Part shown: positions 56,222-64,000 of the stretch, one piece after another
How positions within the stretch are numbered: position 1 is the first letter of the stretch
Layout: each line of letters starts with the position of its first letter
Assembly (NCBI RefSeq): GCF_036785885.1
Contig: NC_092314.1
Coordinates: 15,769,638 to 15,833,637, forward strand
Reading direction: 5' to 3'
Origin: Coffea arabica
Taxonomy: Eukaryota; Streptophyta; Magnoliopsida; Gentianales; Rubiaceae
DNA length: 64,000 bases
Position numbers and translations under genes: made by a program
The notes under the pieces: generated by a model
What the model was told of the DNA's origin: nothing
Database searches by the model: none
Seen by the model: the letters and a program-made list of their open reading frames with translations, nothing else

Positions 56222-56917
56222 ATATATTACATGCTAGTCGTACTATTCAGGTAAAATCAAATAGATATATACATGGATTTAAAAAAAAAAAAAACTATTC
56301 ATACACATGGTCAATGAAGGATGAAAAAATTTATTTTGTGAAATGTAAGGGACGAAATATTTCATTTTGTGAAATATAAGGGACTATAGATCGGATTATA
56401 TAAATTTTGATATGATAATTTTAGCCCTAAAAAATAATCACATGCAAAAAACTAGGAACATAAACTAGTCGGAAATTTAGTTAGGAATCAAATTTGATCA
56501 ATGTGAATTTGTAAGGAATATAAAATTATATTTTAAAAGTGAGAGATGAAAAAAAATCATTTTACAATATATGAGGGTTGTTTTGAACGATTATTATTTT
56601 TTTTGTTTATAGTGTTAAACTAAAGTTGGTTCTTTTATTTGTTTTTTCTTTTTCTTTTTGCCTCATGTTTGGTACAATGTAATTGTCTTCATTGCTTTTG
56701 GATTTGTTGTCATTGTCAAAATAGATTTATTCAATCTATATTTCATATTGTTTCAAATTTTAAGCTAGGTTCATCGATGATGAACCAAAGTATTCTAATT
56801 CTAACACACTAATGAACTGCATATGGATTCACAAGATTCATTTTAGTAGCCTATATGATACTAAAAATAACATATTAATTATTTATGACATATTTATGAT
56901 GTCATTGTAAAACCATG
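56222..56917. other. Intergenic AT-rich DNA
   Basis: No gene is seen. An A run at about 56280-56293 is followed by two diverged copies of ATTTTGTGAAATRTAAGGGAC (about 56333 and 56370). The host octamer AAACCATG at 56910-56917 is the left TSD of the hAT element. Confidence 0.4.
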
Positions 56918-58316
56918 CAGCCACGGATTTAAGGGGGGGCTGGTGGGGGCTTAAGCCCCCCCCAAGCCGCCGGAAAACCCCCTATATATAGGCAGCCACG
57001 GATATAGGCAGCCACAACTATATAACTTAGCCCAATGGATAAAAGATTTTAAAAAAAAATTATTTTATCTTTAGTATTCTAAGAAAAGCTTACAAAGGAA
57101 GCTATTTGCCCACTTTTCTGATATGCGGATCAAAAAGGAAGTGTGGGTCAGTGGGTGACTTTTCATTTCCTTCTTTCTTTCACGGTGGCACTTGATTGTG
57201 GGTAGACCGTAGACAAAAGTAAAGTGAAAAGAGCAAGAAGACAGGATAACTGGAGTCTGGAGAAGAATACAACAAAGATTCAAAGAAGATTCATCAAAAT
57301 TCAAGGGTGTCGGGTGATTCACACCATGATTGGTTTGGACCGTTTGGTCATTGGTGGCTTCCGTGGCTTGGTCACTTGGTGCTAGAAAGTAGAATCCAAT
57401 AACTTGAAGTGAAGTGGCTGGCTCCATTCTCTGGTGCCTGTACTAAACCTTTTCCTTTTATAATTAATTTATTATGAAATTTAATCTTTTCCTCTTTCCA
57501 ATTATCTTATGCTCCTGTAAAATACATTTCTAGTATCAAAATTGTGATATTATACTATATTGGTAGTATATTTTTCTCAAGAAAAATAATTTGACATGTA
57601 TAAAGTATTTTATTGTTTAATAAGTGTGTATCATTTAAAATTGTGGTTCCATACTCTATTTGTGGTTCAAAGAAATACTAATATAATGCATATATAATAT
57701 TAATTTGGCATACGTATAATTTATTATGATAATTTGCTAGAGTTGTATATAACTTATGAAGTGTGAATTAAATTCAGGTTTGAAATTTATTCTCCATGGT
57801 TAAGTCAACAACAATTGATGCATTTTTTAAAAGAAAAATTATTGAAGATCAAAAGCACAAGGAGAGTGATGCTACTCCATCATCTATTCTTAGTGAGAGT
57901 TTGGTTGTTGAACCTCCCAAAAAAATTCAAAGAGTTGAACTTGAAAAGATTGATATTGCTTCTTTGGAGTGTGATCCCGGAAAACGTCCACCTATATGGA
58001 GCTATCCTCTTAATCAACAAGATGAAATTCGTCGAGCTTATATCAATTGGGGGCCATATCAAGTTAAGCTTGAAAATTACCCTTCAAGTGGTTCAAAGAA
58101 ACATGCTCGTCAAGTTTTTTTTTTTTGTTAATTTTTGTTATGATTGTACCACATATTTATGAATAGATATATCTTTATAATTAAATTTAATATTTGATAT
58201 TATTAGATGTCATATATTTAAATAGAAGAAAATTATTTTGAACATAATATATTAAAATAATTTTATTAGGAAAAAATTTTGGCCCCCCCAACAAAAAAAT
58301 CCTGGCTCCGTCACTG
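56918..58316. mobile_element. Non-autonomous hAT transposon, TSD AAACCATG
   Basis: The perfect octamer AAACCATG flanks the element (56910-56917 and 58317-58324), the TSD length of hAT elements. The left end is CAGCCACGGATTTAAGGGGG. The right end, reverse-complemented, is CAGTGACGGAGCCAGGATTT, followed by a G-run. A second CAGCCACGGATATAGG word lies just inside the left end. The interior holds an exon-like remnant of a transposase N-terminus but no catalytic domain. The minus frame at 57071-57427 is unassigned. Confidence 0.88.
57796..58131 (+). pseudogene. hAT-family transposase N-terminal fragment (TTF-type/ZMYM-like)
   Basis: It starts MVKSTTIDAFFKRKI and contains DPGKRPPIWSYPLNQQDEIR and RAYINWGPYQ, the hallmark N-terminus of plant hAT-related TTF-type zinc-finger proteins (SFFKRK, then LESDPGLRPSIWDYPxNQQDEIRRAY). 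It breaks off after KKHARQ into a T-run and stop, where the zinc finger, DUF4371 and dimerisation regions should follow. It sits inside the hAT element in its expected orientation, so it is the element's own decayed gene rather than a host capture. Confidence 0.8.
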
Positions 58317-58324
58317 AAACCATG

Positions 58325-59080
58325 GTCCTGAAGGAATGTACTAAAACCAAAGGTTTGAATTTGATTTGGAATGTACTAAAACCAAAGGTTTGATTTTGAT
58401 TTATCTCCCATTTTTAAACTAATTGTTGACAAGGATTGAAGAGCACTGGGCGTTTGCAGTTGGGCTAGAGGCATCTGGCAAAATCATGTAGCTGGAGGAC
58501 TCTGATCTCGCTTCTCATCTTGTGGATTGGTTGAATGGATAAATTCGGCTTCTTCGCGTGATATTGATCTGGTTGTAGTATTGGCGTATTTAATTTATCA
58601 TACTACCAAAAACCGCACTCATTCTAACCTCATATGGAAATACAGTCTTTTCGTCAATAACTGCACTCAAAAAACAATAGACAAACTAAAGGAGTTTTAC
58701 TTGGAAAAAAAAGTCCATTAAGACTGAAGACAATGTCATGGAATTATTACTTTCAAGGATGATAATATTACGATACATTTCCAAATCCTTGCTTTGCCCC
58801 CTATACTAGTTCTAGTTTCAATTCCATAAACTCTATTAGCTATGCACATTTTATTTTTACATAGAATACATGCTCTGCATCATATCATCTTCTTCTGATG
58901 CCTGATTGTGCTATGTAGGGGAAAAAAAGTGAGGCCCTGCAGTCTGCATTTAATGGGAGGCAAGAAACCTACAAAAACTTGAAAACATCACCCAAGTTCT
59001 ACATATCTGATGCATCTATTAATTTAACAAGAAAAGAAATGGAAAAGAGACTCATATGGCCACGGTTAATCACAAAGAAG
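58325..59080. other. Intergenic DNA with a 40-bp tandem duplication
   Basis: GGAATGTACTAAAACCAAAG, continuing GTTTGAATTTGATTT, is duplicated back to back at about 58334-58402. Nothing else stands out and no gene is supported. Confidence 0.4.
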
Positions 59081-59385
59081 TTACTTAGATGGTTCGCGAG
59101 TTGATATCAGCGTGGAAATAAAGAGCATTGTTGGCCTACATTGAGGATCAGCATGTAGACATTCTCTTGCTAGTTTGAAAATGGATATTAGGATCTTTTC
59201 AGTTTCTTGATTGGGATATAGAAGTCTTTGGTCAAGCAAGTCTTTCAGTTCTACATCTTCAAGATTTGAAGACATCATATTAGCAGTCAAGTCTCCAGGA
59301 TGCTTTCCTTTGATTATTTCCATTGCCAGGACCCCAAAACTATAAACATCACACTTTTCGTTAACTTTGATTGTGTAGACAAATT
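59081..59385 (-). pseudogene. LRR receptor-like kinase (MIK2-like) 3' exon fragment
   Basis: After a splice-acceptor-like TTATTTTGCAG (59396-59386) the minus strand reads EFVYTIKVNEKCDVYSFGVL, AMEIIKGKHPGD, DLLDQRLLYPNQETEKI and ARECLHADPQCRPTM, then a stop. This is the end of the kinase C-lobe (subdomains IX-XI, with DVYSFGV and a C-x-R-P-T-M-type box) as in MDIS1-interacting receptor-like kinase 2 relatives, whose intron also falls in the APE region. Nothing upstream to 59580 encodes the rest of the kinase, and SINE-like and repeat sequence replaces it. It is a truncated copy. Confidence 0.75.
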
Positions 59386-59439
59386 CTGCAAAATAAGTTG
59401 GAAAATCATAATGTGTGATTGCAGTTGCACTTGAAAAAA

Positions 59440-59580
59440 TTCACCAATGGGTGTCTTGATCCGGTGGTAGTTCAGTCCCTTCGAGTTCTCCTTTGATCCC
59501 CTTAAATCCGCCTCTCCTCCTTAGTGTAGAGTGGAGTAGAAGTAGATGTAAAATTTATCGTGTCGACCAAAAAAAAGGTA
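59440..59580 (+). mobile_element. SINE-like retroposon fragment
   Basis: The sequence has an A-box-like GATCCGGTGGTAGTTCAG, a B-box-like CCTTCGAGTTCTCC, and ends TCGTGTCGACCAAAAAAAAG. This order is that of plant tRNA-derived SINEs. No clear TSD was found. It lies where the upstream part of the kinase gene should be. Confidence 0.35.
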
Positions 59581-59599
59581 GCAAAAATAATGTTAGGAT

Positions 59600-60010
59600 A
59601 CAGTACCCATGCTTGTTTTTAAACAAATTTGAGGTTCGGCCTTGTTGGCAAAGGTCCAGTGGACTTCTGCATCAAGATACGGAAATATCCTAGTCTTTCA
59701 AGACATGAGGACGCATTACCTCGTTCTTATCACTATGACTCAACGTAGGGATGCCCCTAAGATTTTGAAATTCCCCTTGACATTGGAGTTTAGGCGTAAA
59801 TGAGTCTAATCAACTAGAATATTTTAATATTCAAATTTATTTGTTTATAAATCGTGTTTAATTTTGACTTATTTATTTGTCACTTCAAATTTAAATAAGT
59901 TTTTATCGAATCAAACTCGAGTTGAGTTAAAGTAGTTTGAATTTTTTAAAACTTAAATAAGTTTTTATCAAATTAAACTCAAGTCGAGCTACTTGAGTCA
60001 ACTCGATTAT
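59600..60010 (+). repeat. Dispersed repeat, copy 1
   Basis: It shares a series of blocks with 62575-63060 and 63700-64000: GGCAAAGGTCCA, TATCCTAGTCTTT, GCATTACCTCG, CCTAAGATTTTGAAA, TTGACATTGGA and a TATCGAATCAAACTCGAG tail. No coding frame is preserved. Class is undetermined. Confidence 0.6.
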
Positions 60011-60561
60011 TTTGAATATTTTAGATGTAAGTTTTACTTTTATGATAACTAATATAGGAGTATGTGGATTGCAAGTTGTAGGTGCTACCTTCTTTTTATA
60101 CTTTTTCAATTGTTCATTCTCTTAAGATTAATTAAAAGAAAATTTAACTGTTTAAAAGTGTTGTTTTGATAACAATCGTCACGTTTGATAACCAATGCAG
60201 TTATTCTTCTTATTTAGAGATCAAAGACTTTCAAATCTTTAACTTCAAATTCAATGAATAAATTAGATTAAGGACGTATTGATGGATGTAACACATGGAT
60301 CTTATTTTTCTTCATAATGCTCAAGTTATACCTTGAGAATTGCAAGAAAATAGAGTAAATGCTCTTTGTATACATCTCTATTCCTTTACTTTCCATAAAG
60401 GGGCGGGCTTTGTGCCAGATTCAACTGCATTGTGGGCCGACTTCGGGACAATTTTGATAGCAATGTGGCATAGATTTTCCTACAAGTAGGGATCAATCTT
60501 TACCAGCTTTCTCATCCTTCACAAAACCAGTTTTCAGTGCATAAATTTTTCTTGAGCAAAA
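60011..60561 (+). promoter_or_regulatory. Upstream region of the glycine-rich protein gene
   Basis: This 550-base interval has no ORF. Possible TATA-like words (TGTATACATC near 60367) are too far upstream to be assigned firmly. The start context is GCAAAAATGGG, acceptable for a plant gene. Confidence 0.3.
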
Positions 60562-61191
60562 ATGGGTTCCAAGAAACTTCTTTTCTTTTGCATCTCCTTC
60601 GCTATAGTTCTAACAATGACCTCACAGGTGGCTGCTAGGGAATTGGCTGAGACTTCCACGTCAGCTAGCAATTGTAAGCCATTTATTCTCTTATCCAATG
60701 TCCTCAATTTGTTTTTCTTTGCTCCTAACTTCTCTTATGTTACCTATTAATAGGTTGTGATCGTTACTAATTCTGGTTGGGATTAAGTTACCTATTAATA
60801 GGCAGTGTTTAAACAATTTTAGGGACATCTAAAAAATCACTGATTTTGACTTACACGTCAAAAGACAATTTTTTGACCTGAATATAATAAAATCGATTCA
60901 GTATTCTTTAAAACAAAAAGCATGCAACACATTAGTCCAAAATCTAAAATTTTCAATTGTGTGATCCCAGTCCCCAGATGAGTTTATTTGACAAGGTCTT
61001 TCCTAGTTTATTTGACAAGGTTTATTATCCTCAATGCAGCCAAGCTATTTGTGACTCCTCCTGACTATGGGGATCCTGGAGGAGGAGGCCAAGGAGGGAA
61101 CCTTGGAGGAGGTTGGTATGGAGGCTATGGAGGAAGTGGCGGCGGCGACTATGGTGGATATCCTGGTCAGGCTGTGGATGCTAAGCCTTAG
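60562..61191 (+). CDS. Small secreted glycine-rich protein, two exons
   Basis: Coding segments are 60562-60673 and 61040-61191 with a 366-bp GT...AG intron (TT|GTAAGC ... AATGCAG|CC, phase 1), giving 87 residues. The N-terminus MGSKKLLFFCISFAIVLTMT is a signal peptide, probably cleaved near VAARELAE. The mature part is short: a Ser/Thr linker, KLFVTPPDYGDP, and then a glycine/tyrosine-rich domain with GGGWYGGYGGSGGGDYGG ending QAVDAKP. This is the layout of small cell-wall or apoplastic glycine-rich proteins. AATAAA at 61253-61258 is a suitable polyadenylation signal. No lesion is visible. Its exact role is unknown. Confidence 0.8.
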
Positions 61192-62116
61192 AACTAATAA
61201 TGCTTAAATAGGCTTACTATAATAACATGCATACTTTGTAGTGTGAAATACAAATAAAAGCAGGATTAGTCATCAAGCAGTGTTCACTATTCCAAGTATG
61301 TGATTTTTTCTTTTTTTTTTTTTTTTTTTTTGGATGTGATGGCCAAAAAATGAGTAATGTTATTAGTTCAAATTGACAGCAAAACCAAGGGCAGTTTTTG
61401 GTTGGTTTATAAATCAGTTGATCATTATCAAATGACGTTGTACCCTTTTTCTGTTTTTGGGCAAGCTTAATTAAGCAATACAAATATTAAGCAATACAAT
61501 CTTCTATTTGGTTCGTTATTCGTTTGGTTTATTATTGATTTTCAATAAGGCCGTCACTCCTATATACCTGTCTGTTGAATAAGCTGAAAAAAACTAATAA
61601 AACCAAATATTAAATCTAAACATAAAAAATTAATGGTCAAAAGCTACAGAAAATTTTGTTTATGTAACTTAGATTCACGACCTAGCAATTTCTCTCAAAC
61701 CATAGCTGCCGCGGTTTAAGAGAAAGTTTAGGGCTGATGATATTGATGAAATCTAAAATTTTACATTGCAGTCAAAAACTCAACCGAAATATTGAAGTAT
61801 GTCCAAGACATAGAAGTTTCAGCAATCAATTGCTCATGTAACAAATGCATTGCAAAATTTTTCCACCTGGAAAGTTAGTTGGGTGCCTGGGGTTATTAAC
61901 ATTGTTGCCCTTGAGATGCAAAGCATGCTAGTTCAATTGATGATTCTATCATCTAGGGGGATTCTTCATTTCTTGCCCACATTTTGTACTGTCCACTCTT
62001 TATATGGACTCATCAATTCATTAATTTTATTATAGGCCAGTTTCTATCAAAAAAATACATTTGATTTTTATCTATTGTTCTACTGATCAAAATAAGAATA
62101 ACATATACAAAAATTT
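61192..62116. other. Intergenic DNA downstream of the glycine-rich protein gene
   Basis: The first about 70 bases are probably 3' UTR. A long T run lies near 61311-61332. No other gene or element is recognised. Confidence 0.4.
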
Positions 62117-62561
62117 TGGGTAAAATATAAAAAAACTCCCTGTGATTTGTCAAATGTTTAATATAACTCCCTCTAATTTAGAAATCTACACTAGCTCCCT
62201 GTGGTTTCAATTAAATTGCAAATTGAACAGAAAGCATGCAGTCTAACGGTTCAATGTGAAATGTCAATATCGTCATCCTATAAATGAAGTCCTATGATTT
62301 GCTGAATGTTCAATTTAACTCCCTTGAATTTACAAAACTCTATTATAATTTTCTGTGATTTTGGCTAAATTGAAAATTGAATAAAAAGCATTTCACATAT
62401 AGCAAGGGCAATATTGATATTTCATATACAACTTTTAGATTGGATGCTTACCATTCAATTTTCTATGTAGTTGAAACCATAAGGAGTTACAATATAGGTT
62501 TCCAAAATAAAGCTAAATGAACATTCAACAAAACAAAAGGAGTTTTTTGATATTTTACCCA
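62117..62561. mobile_element. Foldback MITE (about 445 bp)
   Basis: The left end TGGGTAAAATATAAAAAAAC, continuing TCCCTGTGATTTGT, matches the reverse complement of the right end TGGGTAAAATATCAAAAAAC, continuing TCCTTTTGTTTTGT, with 19 of the first 20 bases identical. Inner blocks (AACTCC, TGTTCAATTTAACTCCCTTG) repeat further inside, so much of the element can fold back. Flanks are AT-rich with no exact TSD. It is non-coding. Confidence 0.75.
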
Positions 62562-62574
62562 TATAATTTTTAGA

Positions 62575-63060
62575 GGTGCCAAGGACTTTTGGTCAAGATG
62601 AGAACCTATCCTAGTCTTTAAGATATAAAGATGTATTGCCTCGTCTCTTTCATATCATGATACGCTAACGAGGGGAACAGGGTGGTGGGTGGGCAACCAT
62701 CTGCTAAACTTTTGAAAACCTTATTTCTTGACAGTGAAATTAGGGGATAAATGAATCCAATTAATCAAGCATATATTCTAATGTTCAAGTTTATTTTATT
62801 ATTTTTGATATATTTGAAATTGCACTAACATTAGCTTGTTTATTAACGAATTTGAACTTAAATGAATTTTTATCGAATCAGACTTAAGTTAAGTTTAGGT
62901 AAGCTAAACTTTTTATGATAAAGTTAGGTTCAATTCGAGTTTGACAATTTACCAAATAAAAAATATCATTTAAGTTTGGTTTGAGTAATTAATAAAATCA
63001 AGTTCGAATGAGTTCTTACCAAATCCAATTCAATTTGAACATCAAATAACTTGATTTGTC
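62575..63060 (+). repeat. Dispersed repeat, copy 2
   Basis: It matches 63700-64000 closely (ATAAAGATGTATTGCCTCGT, GGGTGGTGGGTGGGC, TTCAAGTTTATTTTATTA) and 59600-60010 more weakly. The tail is AT-rich with TATCGAATCAGACTTAAG-like words. No ORF is preserved. Type is unknown. Confidence 0.65.
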
Positions 63061-63289
63061 TTTTAACCCTTATTGCAACAGTATTTCTTTTCAAGTGGAT
63101 TGTTAGCAAAATTGGTTTTTGCTACTTGACATTATGTTTAAAATCAAAATTGGCCCTCACTAGTCGTGCATGCATCCAAGTATTGCTCCTCTTCCCTATC
63201 CCACCCCATCATATTCATTGCCAAAGCTTCCCTCTGTTCAATTGTCTCCTTTTCCCTTCTTGTCCTCCATCAATATCTTCCAAACATTA

Positions 63290-63420
63290 TTTTCTAGAAG
63301 GGGAAGGGTAGTACATAAGAAGTAGGGAGGAGGTAGTGGGACTCTAACCTAAAATTTTTAATTCTTGATACCTCAACCTTAGCCACTAGAATTGATTTTA
63401 GTTATATACAAAAAGAAAGA
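63290..63420 (-). mobile_element. SINE-like retroposon fragment, minus strand
   Basis: On the minus strand a CTAGTGGCTAAGG box is followed about 35 bases later by GGTTAGAGTCCC, close to the tRNA A and B boxes. The downstream border and TSD are not clear, so this is tentative. Confidence 0.35.
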
Positions 63421-63699
63421 CAAAAACAAAAATGGACCATGTTCCTCCATTTGTACAAACTTTCATAATTTTGTCATTGTAAACCCTGCAAATTGAATGA
63501 TAACACATTTTCTAATTGATTTAACTTTATCCACATTGATCTATTGATCAAAATAAGGAAAACTATTATATACTTTAAATAATTCGATGTAACCATATCA
63601 ATAAGTTATCATATAAGCAAGGACGCACAACAACCTCAAAAAGTCAATGATAATACTGTTAGATAAGGATCAAGGAAAAAAGGTTTTTGGGATACGGCA

Positions 63700-64000
63700 A
63701 TGTGTTTGTTTTCAATCAAATTTGAGGTTGTGTCCTGGTTGGCAAAGGTCCAAAGGACTTTTTAAGTCACGGTGAGGACCTTATCCCAGCCTTTAAGGTA
63801 TAAAGATGTATTGCCTCGTCTCTTTCTCATCACGATGCACCAACGTGGGGAATGGGGTGGTGGGTGGGCCGGTCAACCCTAAGATTTTGAAACTCTTAAT
63901 TCTTGACATTGGAATTAGGGAAATGAATTAGCATAATCAAATCAACATCTTAATGTTCAAGTTTATTTTATTATTTTTAAATAATTTGAAATTGTGATGA
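63700..64000 (+). repeat. Dispersed repeat, copy 3 (runs off the window)
   Basis: This is the closest relative of 62575-63060 and includes GGCAAAGGTCCAAAGGAC, GGTATAAAGATGTATTGCC, GAATGGGGTGGTGGGTGGG and CCTAAGATTTTGAAAC as in copy 1. It extends past the end of the window. Confidence 0.65.

Noticed and set aside
57071..57427. 118-codon minus-strand ORF within the hAT element
   Set aside because: No recognisable domain, unusual composition, and opposite to the transposase exon direction. It is likely fortuitous.

Overview
This is nuclear DNA of a flowering plant, most likely a eudicot. It shows spliced genes with GT...AG introns, a plant-specific lectin receptor kinase, a nucleus-encoded chloroplast ribosomal protein gene, and many plant LTR-retrotransposon lineages (Tat/Ogre, Athila, chromovirus, Copia) plus hAT, MULE and Harbinger-type DNA elements. 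Species cannot be assigned from the sequence. Host genes are sparse. I support one intact large gene (8069-10609, G-type lectin S-receptor-like kinase), one small secreted glycine-rich protein gene (60562-61191, two exons), a damaged copy of the chloroplast uS13 gene (15644-17345, minus) and a 3' fragment of an LRR receptor kinase (59081-59385, minus).

Left part (1-8.0 kb): two chromovirus-like LTR tails, then a complete non-autonomous LTR element at 1150-5292 with 5-bp target-site duplication (TSD) TATCC, then AT-rich DNA with microsatellites and a TIR element. Gene island (8.0-17.4 kb): the receptor kinase, a local duplication with a Harbinger-like MITE in one copy, a second small TIR element with a 10-bp TSD, and the uS13 relic with a SINE-like insert in its intron. 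A MULE-like element (17483-20325) lies just upstream of the uS13 start.

Retrotransposon cluster (20.3-56.2 kb): a minus-strand chromovirus LTR joined to an internally deleted gag, a degenerate Athila-like gag-pol (minus), a minus-strand Ogre-like fragment, and a plus-strand Tat/Ogre-like element (28865 to about 51999). The Ogre-like element has a 4.4-kb 5' LTR, a gag relic, a large pol deletion and a truncated 3' LTR. A solo LTR of the same family sits inside it in opposite orientation (37694-46983, TSD GTGTT). A non-autonomous Copia element (41538-46211, TSD TCTCT) sits inside that solo LTR, so the insertion order can be read directly. A truncated chromovirus with integrase, a chromodomain remnant and a 3.1-kb LTR follows (52238-56221).

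Right part (56.2-64 kb): a non-autonomous hAT element with perfect 8-bp TSD AAACCATG (56918-58316) carrying a transposase N-terminal remnant, the kinase fragment, the glycine-rich protein gene, a foldback MITE, and three copies of an unassigned dispersed repeat.

I found no operon-like or defence-like novel system. The unusual content is the layered transposon architecture: kilobase-scale polypurine tracts in the Ogre-like LTRs, a 36-bp 3'-UTR tandem array open in several frames, a polyprotein-tail-like reading frame inside a non-autonomous LTR, and an internal empty site for a MITE.
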